This document shows, piece after piece, positions 18,101 to 25,947 of a stretch of DNA of 64,000 nucleotides; within the stretch, counting starts at the first letter, position 1, and every line of letters starts with the position of its first letter. Under the pieces are notes generated by a model, which was not told where the DNA came from, made no database searches, and was given only the letters and a program-made list of their open reading frames with translations. Origin of the DNA: Rhizobacter sp. Root1238 (GTDB lineage Bacteria > Pseudomonadota > Gammaproteobacteria > Burkholderiales > Burkholderiaceae_C); assembly GCF_001425825.1 (NCBI RefSeq), contig NZ_LMDM01000004.1:78404-142403 (forward strand), written 5' to 3'. Both the position numbers and the translations under genes were made by a program.

Positions 18101-20124
18101 CTGCCCAGCAGCTCGGGCAGGCTCGGCACCACGCCGTCGTGCGGCTCGAAGGGTGCCCAGAGGTCGTTGGGGGTCAGCAGGTCCCAGGCTTCGTCGCCCT
18201 GCACGTGCGCGCCGAGCGGCAGGAAGTTGCAGAACCACTTGGTCCACTGGAAATCGGTGCGCGCGCCGGTGAGGCCATAGGCGGCACGGCCGCCGAACAG
18301 CATGAACGACATGCCGTCCAGTGCCTGGTTGGCCAGGCCGACCTTCTCGGCCGGGATCTTCAGCATCACCCACTGGCCGGCCGGCGGCAGGTCGCCCATG
18401 CGGGTGCGCGACACGGTGTTGGCGGTGCCCAGCTTGATCTGGTCGTCGCCCCAGTAGGCGCGGTGCTCCCAGTTGCCGGCCGTGTGCCACTGCAGCATCA
18501 GCTCGGTGGGCGGGTTGTCGGGGTCGAGGCAGACCCAGGTGAAGATCGACCAGCCGGCCGGCACCGTGAAGCTCGGGCTGGCGTTGTCGAAGAAGTGCTG
18601 GTGCTGGCCGACCGCGACCGTGCTGCGGTGGCCGCCGCCCGGTGGCGGTTCGCCCCAGGGTGTCAGCGCCTCGTTCTCGAGCGCGAGCGGATCGTCGCGG
18701 AACGGGGGCACCGGCTGCGACAGGCCGTTCAGCGCGTGCGCCAGCATCGCGGCCCGGTAGCGCAGCCCTTGCCGCATGCCGAGCGTGCGGGCGCGGCGCA
18801 GCAGGTTCTCGTCCAGCGTCTGCTGGAACAGCGGGTCGATGAGCTCGGTCTGCAGCAGCCGCGGTTCCCAGGATTGGAGCGGCACCGGCACCAGCAGCCG
18901 CACGCTCTCGGCGGCCGACGGGTTCAGCGGCGCGAGCGAGGCACTGGCGCGCACCGCGAGGTCGAGCTGCTCGATCGGTACCGGCACGGCGTCGACGTCG
19001 AAGCCGGCCGGGAAGAAACCGCTCCGCCGCTTGGCGGGCTCGAAGGCGTTCTTCGGCAGCAGGCCGACCGGCGGCAACCGCGTGCTGAAGGCGTCGGCGA
19101 GCTGGTCGGCCGCGGGCGAAGGCTCGCCGGCCGCGGTGATCTGCTCGGCGAGTTGCTCGATCTGCGCCTGCCACAGCGACGGCAGGCGGCTGTTGCAGCC
19201 GAGCGGGCCGCCCAGGCCCGCGGCGGGCGCAAACAGGCGCGCATCGCGCGCCCGGCCGCCGTCGCGCACGACGCTGGCGCGGTCCAGCCACAGCGGCAGC
19301 CGGGCGGCGTCGAGGTTCACCAGCGCGATCGGCACGCCCCAGTCTTCCCAGGGCAGGGTGGCGTCGACGTCGAGCTCGCTTTCGGCCTGGAAGATGCTCC
19401 AGGCGAGGGCGTTGCGCCACTGGGCCGCGGGCAGGTCCGGCAGCGGGCGCCACTCGGGCGGCCAGGCGAACCACAGCAGGCGCACCGCATCGGCGCTGCG
19501 CCAGTCGACATGCGACTCGGCGTTGTTGACCGTGCCTTCGTCGCAGGCGTTGTGCTCGCACGGGTCCGACGGGTCGAGCGGCGTGGTCTCGACGCGCACC
19601 GGCTGCAACAGCAGCACGCCGACCGGCGGCAGCGTCGCGAGCGAGGCCGCGGCCAGTTCGCCGAGCGAGATGCCGATCCCGCGCGGGCGCAGGCTGGGCG
19701 GCAGGTCTGCGTCGCCCGGACCGACGCCGCTGCCGTCGACGAAGAAGCCGGGCGGCGCGACCACCGGCACGTCGGCCAGCAGGCACTGGAGCGAGCGGGT
19801 CAGCACCACGTCTTCGCCGCTGGTGGCCAGGCCGCGGCCCGGCGACAGGTGCAGTTGCGTGGCGGCGAAGCCATCGCCGGTGACGGCCGGCTGCGCCATC
19901 AGCTCGAGGCCGTCGACGATGCCGGCGACCCAGTCCTGGCCGCGCTTGGCCAGGTGGCCCGCGGCCCAGTCCTGCGACTGCTGAAGCGCGTTCTGCGTCA
20001 GCGCACGGCCGGGGAAGATGTGCGGCCGCCGCAGCCAGGCCGCGGCGGCCTCGGCGGCATCGGCCGGCGACAACGCGATGACGCGCTCTCCGGGCACCGG
20101 GTCGCGAACGGGGGTGATGCTCAC
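15154..20124 (-). CDS. Large eCIS-associated protein (1656 aa) with two beta-sandwich modules; candidate fibre or receptor-binding protein
   Basis: Not a named family to me. The first ~500 residues are globular. Two tandem modules of carbohydrate-binding/LamG-like character follow: about 508-618 (HQHFFDN, WSIFTWVCLDPDNPP, WEHRAYWG, GGRAAYG) and about 693-836 (GFNIDYPN, LSIWVYLDELTPP, SWVQLTLPVPP). The middle includes a short coiled coil (about 1190-1270, with HAALDDLQTENDASRARLAE), and the C-terminal third is helix-rich. There is no signal peptide. The gene lies between the baseplate/tail genes and the tape-measure gene, where Afp/PVC loci encode the tail fibre (Afp13). A host-binding role fits the modules and position but is inference. 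Confidence 0.8.
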   Translation of the reverse strand: MSITPVRDPVPGERVIALSPADAAEAAAAWLRRPHIFPGRALTQNALQQSQDWAAGHLAKRGQDWVAGIVDGLELMAQPAVTGDGFAATQLHLSPGRGLATSGEDVVLTRSLQCLLADVPVVAPPGFFVDGSGVGPGDADLPPSLRPRGIGISLGELAAASLATLPPVGVLLLQPVRVETTPLDPSDPCEHNACDEGTVNNAESHVDWRSADAVRLLWFAWPPEWRPLPDLPAAQWRNALAWSIFQAESELDVDATLPWEDWGVPIALVNLDAARLPLWLDRASVVRDGGRARDARLFAPAAGLGGPLGCNSRLPSLWQAQIEQLAEQITAAGEPSPAADQLADAFSTRLPPVGLLPKNAFEPAKRRSGFFPAGFDVDAVPVPIEQLDLAVRASASLAPLNPSAAESVRLLVPVPLQSWEPRLLQTELIDPLFQQTLDENLLRRARTLGMRQGLRYRAAMLAHALNGLSQPVPPFRDDPLALENEALTPWGEPPPGGGHRSTVAVGQHQHFFDNASPSFTVPAGWSIFTWVCLDPDNPPTELMLQWHTAGNWEHRAYWGDDQIKLGTANTVSRTRMGDLPPAGQWVMLKIPAEKVGLANQALDGMSFMLFGGRAAYGLTGARTDFQWTKWFCNFLPLGAHVQGDEAWDLLTPNDLWAPFEPHDGVVPSLPELLGSTDGDVFSTPGTQTRAVPISGFNIDYPNAAGWRGHTVGDFNGVTLAANGSDRLSIWVYLDELTPPRSLLSVVVGKVSPTAPETTRFAFWGENHLAQLAATSSAFKSVTSAERAGALPQSGSWVQLTLPVPPFAEVASELLVRVRLLAFDGAVAFSELVRYPAATPTVPQRLWPLSIVNRTSTTPPYSPLLNATLVPQNNLGVLTPTPSSRIGTVRIYTELVSDPLIRKLSGHEQSQLLLRGLSGFADYLRTRIDRADDITDFGFAHMQVDIYRMRQLTMSTTDASRLAVSPMLAAIAKSDSAIVVQNQIRDYLGTVKASASLTRGLALNAATVASAAPPSAPTVFAAASSLAINTNLAINGSFEDVRVAPRSNLLSSRPLTSGRVLLQPRAPLPIVYSAPIIGASEVRTTAIADRLRNPPSPEARDYALLNRRNTVNSLLTLLDQFMTEDSGEVPALLDGFNIPGLPGDPFLAGSNATSRKLMEFRTNPALLDALTRPPPLVLPPANAVSVDEAAMFTQTVALSDVTISILRQLEARLVTYRDALTRAHAALDDLQTENDASRARLAEVADDLAEARHDVSVARALISEEQERIAAVNARRAKVLDEDVKFVAYIRPRETDTLLATPTHSVDPGLLDAPVPACLREHPDTPDELMDMLRVLREAPSNWFVRAPLILQQLDRLEPMLRLMQSAQLRAVSGIALPQFIQPAVHANALALGIARVATRQVEALAPRLSAMQGFNIAAVATSTWQAVRVQAEAVVSFADLAEGGHGRADVARAAATELQNMRSVVSCLHAEFSGIPAVLRLQWAEMLSEFDAAPNLRNLSSLPRWAEIGYIDRRQMQGYVDWLFAQIVDNVPQAVALVNDVVRMCLLLASHAPVDRIVSGRMARPVTGISTGLRIPLAVLDAAPLRVGMQALLYRNDALVARALVEDLGSAEISARVIHTAADRVDLGDDVRVHFDSSAMVSLRTQASTRTLFRVP

Positions 20125-20160
20125 GGCAGTTCTCCTGGCTGGTCGGTTCGGGGCGGCGGC

Positions 20161-22368
20161 TCAGCGGCCGGTGCGCGGCGCCTTGGTCCTGGGCTTGGCC
20201 GTGGCGGCTTTGCTGGCAGCGCCCTTCTTCGGCGCGGCCTTGGCGGTCGCGGCCTTGGCGACGGCCTTCTTCGCGACCGGCTTCACGACGGCGGTCGGCG
20301 CCGTGACGATCACGCGGGGCGCGACGACCGGTGGCGGCGAGATCGGCGGTGTCACGACGGGGATCGAGACCGGCGGCTTGACGATCGGGGGCCGGGGTGC
20401 CGGTGGCGCGGTCGGCGTGGCAGGCGTTGCTGCGGGCGGCGCGGGCGCGGGTACGGGTACGGGCACAGGTGGGGGCGGGGGCACGGGCACCGCCGGGCCG
20501 GCCGGCGGTGTCGGCGTTGCCGCGTCGACCTCGGTCTCGGTCTCGGTCTGGGCCTTGGGCCCGGCGATGCGCGTCAGCCGTGCCGACAACTGCGGCAGCT
20601 GCCCGGCGGGGGCGCTGCGCGCGTTGGTGTCGAGCTTGCGCCAGGCGTCGTTGCCGGCCAGCGTGGCGAGGGCGCTCTTGCTGACCGCCCCGTCGGCGCT
20701 CTTCTCCAGCCGCAGCAGCCCGCTGCCCACGCTGCCGTTGCTGATCTCGGCGCCGAGGCTCAGCACCTTGGCCTGGTCGAGCCCGCCGGTCCCTTCGGTG
20801 CCGCCCGCCTGGGTCGCTTGTGCGGTCAAGGCGCCCAGCGTCGCGGCCGTCAGCGTCGGCGAGGCCGAGACACGCGGCGATGCCAGCAGCGAGATCACCG
20901 ACGAGGCCGCCTTGGTGCTGGCGCTGCCCAGCACCTTGGCCAGCGACGCATCGAGGCCGAGCGAGCCGATGCGCGCACGCACCGCGGTCTCGATCGCCAG
21001 TTCGTTGGCGCCGGCCACCGCCACCGGCGCGCCGACCAGGTCGTCGCGGTACGCGAGGTTGCGCCGTCGCACGAACCACAGCGTCGGCAGCTGCGCCAGC
21101 CGTGCCCACTCGGCATCCGCCGGGTTCGCCGGGTCGACCGCCGGCAAGGGCAGCGGCAGGCGCAGGCGCTGCAGGATCTCCAGCGGCTTGCGTTGCGCGA
21201 CCCGGTTCGGGGCGACCGGCTTCAGCGCGCGGCTGCGCGTCTGCAGCTTGGCCAGCACGCTGCGGAAATCGTTGCGCGGCACCGGCGCGAGCACCAGCAC
21301 GGCGGTCAGGTCGAGCGCGGCATCGCTGGCCAGGAAGTCGATCGGCGGCAGCGCGAGCGACTCCTCCACCAGCGCTGGCAGCTCGTCGTCCGGGATGATC
21401 GAGAAGTCGACGTCGACCTCGGCCGGGAAGTAGCGCTGCGTGAAGTCGCGCACGTCGATGGTGCCCGGTGGCAGCGGGCCGGCCGGCGGCAGCGCGGGGA
21501 ACTGCGTGGCGGCCGGGAAGCTGCGGCCGTGCAGTTGCGCCACCACGTCGGCCAGGTGCACCTGGTGCTGCATCAGGTGCGCAAGCCGCAGCGCGCGCGG
21601 CGCGAAGCCGAGGCCGGGCAGGTCGCCGCGCGAGGCGCCGAGCTCGCGCCGCACCAGCGCTTCGTCGACCCACACCAGGCTGTTCGCTTGCAGCGCCAGC
21701 ATCGCCAGCGGCAGCACGTTGACGGAGGTGCTGTCGCGCTGCGACAGCGTGAAGATGGTGCGCGCCGCCTTGCCGCGCCGTGCCAGCAGGTCGTCGGGCG
21801 CACCATCGTCCTGGTAGGGAATCAGCACGATGGCCGCGGCTTCCAGCACGTCGCCGTCTTCCACGGTGCGCGGCCCGGTCAGCGAGCTCGGGTAGGCGCC
21901 GATCGGGTTGCCGGTGAACTCGACCGGGCGCAGCGCGAGGATGAACAGGCCGGTGCGGCTGCGCAGCGGTGCGGCCGGCAGGCGCGACAGCCCGAAGCTC
22001 ACCGACAACTGCTCGGCCAGCGGGATGTCGGCCAGGTTCAGGTTCACCTCGTGCGGCAGCAGCACCAGTTCGCCGGCCGGCGTGATGCCCTGGCCGGCCG
22101 CGATCTTCAGCGACTGCGGGGTGGCGCCTGCATCGACATACAGGCCGCCGGCCACGCCGCTGCCGGCGGCCCGGCCGAGGTCGGCCTCGCGGGTCAGGAA
22201 GTACTGCTGGTCGCGGATCAGGTCGCGCGCCGCGAGGAAGCGGCCGTCGAAGTAGCGCGGCCGCTCGCGCCGCGGGTCCTGCACCAGCACGCCGCGCGAG
22301 CGCAGCTGGGGCACCTCGGCCGGGTCGACGAGTTCGCGCGCTGCGCCTCGGGTGAAGTTGATCGCCAT
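20161..22368 (-). CDS. eCIS-associated protein (735 aa) with histone-H1-like basic tail
   Basis: Residues about 38-120 contain a domain (YFDGRFLAARDLIRDQQYF, VAGGLYVDAG, ITPAGELVLLP) shared with the next gene downstream of its promoter order, at 22393-23301. The middle is globular and unrecognised. Residues about 615-690 are Pro/Val-rich, and the last ~45 are Ala/Lys/Pro repeats (AKKAVAKAATAKAAPKKG) like the tail of histone H1. ATG 22368 is chosen over an in-frame TTG at 22386. It is part of the eCIS operon; similar two-gene sets occur in other eCIS loci, but the role is not established. Confidence 0.8.
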   Translation of the reverse strand: MAINFTRGAARELVDPAEVPQLRSRGVLVQDPRRERPRYFDGRFLAARDLIRDQQYFLTREADLGRAAGSGVAGGLYVDAGATPQSLKIAAGQGITPAGELVLLPHEVNLNLADIPLAEQLSVSFGLSRLPAAPLRSRTGLFILALRPVEFTGNPIGAYPSSLTGPRTVEDGDVLEAAAIVLIPYQDDGAPDDLLARRGKAARTIFTLSQRDSTSVNVLPLAMLALQANSLVWVDEALVRRELGASRGDLPGLGFAPRALRLAHLMQHQVHLADVVAQLHGRSFPAATQFPALPPAGPLPPGTIDVRDFTQRYFPAEVDVDFSIIPDDELPALVEESLALPPIDFLASDAALDLTAVLVLAPVPRNDFRSVLAKLQTRSRALKPVAPNRVAQRKPLEILQRLRLPLPLPAVDPANPADAEWARLAQLPTLWFVRRRNLAYRDDLVGAPVAVAGANELAIETAVRARIGSLGLDASLAKVLGSASTKAASSVISLLASPRVSASPTLTAATLGALTAQATQAGGTEGTGGLDQAKVLSLGAEISNGSVGSGLLRLEKSADGAVSKSALATLAGNDAWRKLDTNARSAPAGQLPQLSARLTRIAGPKAQTETETEVDAATPTPPAGPAVPVPPPPPVPVPVPAPAPPAATPATPTAPPAPRPPIVKPPVSIPVVTPPISPPPVVAPRVIVTAPTAVVKPVAKKAVAKAATAKAAPKKGAASKAATAKPRTKAPRTGR

Positions 22369-22392
22369 GGCTGGAAGCTCCGTCAATGCAGG

Positions 22393-23301
22393 TCAGGCCC
22401 CGGCCCATTGCGCGAACAGCGCGGCGGGGGGAAGGAAGCGGCGTCCGAAGTTGTCGACCGCCGGCGCGCCGGCGCCGCGCACCGGCGGGTTGGCGTTGTC
22501 CACCGGCAGCAGCACGCGGGCGAGGAAGATCGCGCTGCGGTCGATGCCGGGCGGCTGCTCGGGCGAGGGCGCGAGGCCGCCGCTGCCGCCCGCATGGCCG
22601 CTCGTGCCATAGGCCGCGAACACCGCGTCCTGCAACGCGTTGCGGCGTGCCGCGGCGGCGCCGGTCGGGTCGCCCAGCACCTCGGCGGCCGGCGGCAAGG
22701 GCAGGCCGCTGTAGGCGTCGTCGAGGCCGGCACGCGGCAGCAGTTGCAGCTCGTAGGCGTCGCGCAGGCGCGAGGTCGACACCGCATTCAGCGCGTCGAA
22801 CGGTCCGCCCGCAAAGCTGGGCGAGAGCCCGATCGGGCAGGCCGCGAAGCGCAGGTAGACGTCGGCCACCACCGCCCGCGCCGGCAGCGGCGTGGCCGCC
22901 TCGGTGAAGCGTTGCGAGACGAAGCGCCCGGGCGTGCCGTAGGCCGACGCGAACAGCAGGTCGCCGCCGTCGGCCGCCTGCGTCGCGGCGTACCAGGCGT
23001 CCAGCCGCACGCAGGCCGGCCGCACCAGCTCGACCAGCCGGCCGAGCCGGTCCACCGCGAGGCCGGGCTGCACGCGGATCTCCTCGACCTGGCCCGCCGC
23101 GGCCGGCAGGTGCTCCACCTGCAGGCCTGCCAGCGTGCCGCCGCCGGCCAGGAAGGCGAGCGCGCGGGCGAGCCGGCCGCGGTGGTAGGTCTGCTCGTCG
23201 GTGAAGTCCTGCGCGTCCAGCAGCATGCCGGTCGCGAACGCGGGGCGTTCGGCGCGGGGCTGTGCGTACAGCGGGTCGGCGTCTTGGGCTTGGAGGCTCA
23301 T
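22393..23301 (-). CDS. eCIS-associated protein (302 aa), paralogous at its N-terminus to the 735-aa protein
   Basis: The N-terminal domain (residues about 18-95: RPAFATGMLLDAQDFTDEQTYH, LAGGGTLAGLQVE, VQPGLAVDRLGRLVEL) follows the same pattern as residues 38-120 of the neighbouring 735-aa protein: an F-x-G-x-ML/F-x-A-x-DF/L start, a GG-x-x-x-GL-x-V centre and a G-x-A-x-D/P-x-G-x-L-V/L end. I know this pattern from eCIS loci but not a defined function. The C-terminal half is Pro/Ala-rich. It lies 36 bases after the Afp12-like gene and 24 bases before the 735-aa gene. Confidence 0.8.
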   Translation of the reverse strand: MSLQAQDADPLYAQPRAERPAFATGMLLDAQDFTDEQTYHRGRLARALAFLAGGGTLAGLQVEHLPAAAGQVEEIRVQPGLAVDRLGRLVELVRPACVRLDAWYAATQAADGGDLLFASAYGTPGRFVSQRFTEAATPLPARAVVADVYLRFAACPIGLSPSFAGGPFDALNAVSTSRLRDAYELQLLPRAGLDDAYSGLPLPPAAEVLGDPTGAAAARRNALQDAVFAAYGTSGHAGGSGGLAPSPEQPPGIDRSAIFLARVLLPVDNANPPVRGAGAPAVDNFGRRFLPPAALFAQWAGA

Positions 23302-23337
23302 GGTGGGTGACCTTGATGAGGCGGAGGGGGTGGAAAT

Positions 23338-25947
23338 TCAGGGCGGCGGCAGCGCGGTGCCGGCCAGCCGCGGGTCCAGCACGGCCCGGCCGATCGTCTG
23401 GTCGCCGTTGCCGAGCGACGAACGCTGCACCCGCACCGGTTGCGGCGTGCGCGGCGGGCCGAGGAAGGTGTCGACGCCGACCAGGCTGGACACGCCGACG
23501 AGCAGCGGCCAGCTCGCGACCGCGACGCGCACGTCGACGTGCGCCGGCGCTTCGAGCTGCGCGATGCGGCGGATCAGCGCCAGGTCCTGCGCCTCGACCT
23601 GCTGGTGCACCAGCACGGTGGCGCGGTTCGCCAGGCGTTCGTAGAAATTCAGCGCGGCGGCGTCTTCGGCGTTGTTGCCGACCGAGGCGTCGAACAGTGC
23701 CAGCAGCTCGACGCGCTCCTGGTCGCCGACGAACAAGGTGTCGCCGACGATCGAGTTGCCGCTGCGGCCCAGGCCCGGCAGCAGCGGGTCGTGTTCGTCG
23801 GACAGGTCGACGCCGAGCAGCGTCGCGAGGATGCGGCGCAAGCGGAAGTCTTCCACCACGACGATCGCACCGGAGCGCACGCCGCCGCCGGTGGCGACGT
23901 CGAGTGCCAGGCGCAGGCCGTTGCGCGTGCCGTGCCAGCGCGCGAGATCGGGTGCGGCGCGCAGCCAGTCGCGCCGGGCGCGGCTCGGCAGGGCCGGATC
24001 GAAGGCGACGCCGATCCAGCCGCCCAGCCACTCCAGATGGTCTTCGCCGGTGGCATCGGGGTCGCTGAGCAGGTGGGCCGACGCGACGCGGTCCTCCAGC
24101 TGCGTCAGCACGCCTTCGAAGTTGGCGAGCAGCCGCGCGTTGAAGTCCGACGGCGTCGCGCGCGGCCGGTAGAGGGCGATCGCGCCGGCTTCGAGCACCA
24201 GGCGCCACGCGAGGGCGCCGTCGCGCAGCAACCATGCCTGGCCGGCGCGCTCGACCGTGATGCGGGCGGCGTCGCCGAGGGTCACCGGCAGCAGCGCCAG
24301 GCGCTCGCGCAGCGCTGCGTCGGGCGCGCCGGCGGCATCGAGCGCGGCGCCGAAGCCGGCCTCGATCTGCCCGCTGGGCGTGCCGGGGGCCTGGGCCGCG
24401 TCGCCGAACAGGCTCTCGCGGTAGAGGCGCGGCAGGTAGCGGTCGACATACGACAGCCGGCTGCCCCAGGCCCGCAACGCGGCGATGCCCGGGCCGGTGC
24501 GGCCGTCGCCATGCAGCACGATGCGCACCCACAGGTAGCGGCCGACCAGCGAGCGGACCCGTCGGCGGCTGTCCTGGATCAGCACCGAGAACAGGCCGCG
24601 CACGTCGGGCTCGGGCTCGCCGCCGAGCAGGCCGGGGTGGTGCGGCAACTCGCTGGGCGCGCGGTCCCAGGCGGCGCGCGGCACGTGCGGGGCCTGCAGG
24701 GCCTCGTCCAGGCTCGCGATGTCGCGGCCGAAGCCATGCGGCTGCCACGCGACCCGGTCGTCGGCCGGCGGCGCCTGCAGCTCGTTGGTGGCGGCCAGCC
24801 ACACGACGAAGCCGCAGTGGTCGGGGATGGCCGCCTCCGCCACCAGGCGGTGCCACACGGTGGTGGTGTCGCGGCTGTCGATCGCGTGGGCCACCAGGCC
24901 GGCCGGTGAAGCGGCATGGTTGGCGGCTTCGCCACGGCGCGCCAGCTGGTTCAGCGACAAGGCATGCAGCGGTTCGGCGCCTGCGTTGCCGGCGGGGTAG
25001 TGCGGCGGGGCGATGCTGCCGTTGGCGAACGGCGCTTCGATGGCGTCGCCGGCCAGCGGATAGACCTCGCCGAGCGGCATCAGCCGGCCATCGGCATCGG
25101 CGGCCGACAGGTCGAAGGCCGGTGCGTCCTGGCGGCCCGGAACGCGCAGCGCGATGCGTTGCGGCGCCAGGCTGGCGATGGCGTAGGCGAAGTTCGCGCC
25201 GCTGGCGATCAGCGGGGCGCCGAGCCGCCCGGTGTCGAGCTGCAATCGGCGCACGCAGGCCGTGCCGTCGATCCCTCGCCAGCTCAGCAGCAGCGGCGTG
25301 CCTGCGCTGTCGCAGGCCAGCGCGAGCGCCTGTTCGTCGGCGGGCCAGGCGAGCTCGCCGGCCAGTGCGAGCTGCGGCGCGCAGCCGTTCTCGGGGCTCG
25401 GGCGGAACACGCGGCCGTCGTAGTCGCCGGGCTGCGGCGCGGGGCTGCGCAGCGGCCGGCCGCGCAGGTGCGCGAGGCGGCCGCTGCCGCGCTCCAGTGC
25501 CCACAGCGTGCCGTCGGGCGCCGCGGCGAGCCGCCACGGCGCGAAGCCGGCCAGCGCGACCGGCGTGTCGGGCCAGCGTGCGCGCAGGTCGTGCAGCAGG
25601 ATGCCGTCGGCCTGCGCGATGCACAGCACGCCGTCCGGCGTGCTGCACAGGTCCGTCGGGGCGGCCGGCAGCGGCAGCAGTGGCACGTCGCCCGGCAGCG
25701 CGCTGTGCACGCGCACCGCGCCGCTGTCCCAGCGGGCCACGCATTCGAGCGCGTCGATGGCGCGCGGTACCTGGTCCAGTGCGAGTTCGGCAGCGGCCTG
25801 CGCCGGGCCGGCCGGCAGCACGGCCTGCAGCGTGCGCTCGGAAGCCAGCCGCAGCAGGCGGCAGCCGGCATCCCAGGTGGCGTGCTGCAGCGCGGGGAAA
25901 TGCGCCGCCTCCGCCAGCAGCCAGAAACGCAGGCCGTTGCTGTCCAT
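23338..25947 (-). CDS. eCIS baseplate/tail protein (Afp12-like, phage tail protein I type)
   Basis: An 869-aa protein with two parts. Residues about 1-400 have a repeated beta pattern with sugar-lactonase/NHL-like phrases (APWRLAAAPDGTLWAL). Residues about 455-740 are the phage tail-protein domain found in eCIS baseplates: YVDRYLPRLYRE, a GVLTQLEDRVASAHLLSDPDA helix, HLEWLGGWIGVAFDP and WHGTRNGLRLALDVATG. It probably forms the outer baseplate next to gpJ. Its ATG overlaps the TGA of the gpJ gene (TGATG), so the two are translationally coupled. Confidence 0.88.
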   Translation of the reverse strand: MDSNGLRFWLLAEAAHFPALQHATWDAGCRLLRLASERTLQAVLPAGPAQAAAELALDQVPRAIDALECVARWDSGAVRVHSALPGDVPLLPLPAAPTDLCSTPDGVLCIAQADGILLHDLRARWPDTPVALAGFAPWRLAAAPDGTLWALERGSGRLAHLRGRPLRSPAPQPGDYDGRVFRPSPENGCAPQLALAGELAWPADEQALALACDSAGTPLLLSWRGIDGTACVRRLQLDTGRLGAPLIASGANFAYAIASLAPQRIALRVPGRQDAPAFDLSAADADGRLMPLGEVYPLAGDAIEAPFANGSIAPPHYPAGNAGAEPLHALSLNQLARRGEAANHAASPAGLVAHAIDSRDTTTVWHRLVAEAAIPDHCGFVVWLAATNELQAPPADDRVAWQPHGFGRDIASLDEALQAPHVPRAAWDRAPSELPHHPGLLGGEPEPDVRGLFSVLIQDSRRRVRSLVGRYLWVRIVLHGDGRTGPGIAALRAWGSRLSYVDRYLPRLYRESLFGDAAQAPGTPSGQIEAGFGAALDAAGAPDAALRERLALLPVTLGDAARITVERAGQAWLLRDGALAWRLVLEAGAIALYRPRATPSDFNARLLANFEGVLTQLEDRVASAHLLSDPDATGEDHLEWLGGWIGVAFDPALPSRARRDWLRAAPDLARWHGTRNGLRLALDVATGGGVRSGAIVVVEDFRLRRILATLLGVDLSDEHDPLLPGLGRSGNSIVGDTLFVGDQERVELLALFDASVGNNAEDAAALNFYERLANRATVLVHQQVEAQDLALIRRIAQLEAPAHVDVRVAVASWPLLVGVSSLVGVDTFLGPPRTPQPVRVQRSSLGNGDQTIGRAVLDPRLAGTALPPP

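Noticed and set aside
13978-23310. A 3110-codon open frame on the plus strand opposite the eCIS genes
   Set aside because: Composition is extremely rich in Arg, Gln, His and Val with no family motif. It is antisense to clear baseplate and tail genes, so it is a codon-bias artefact.
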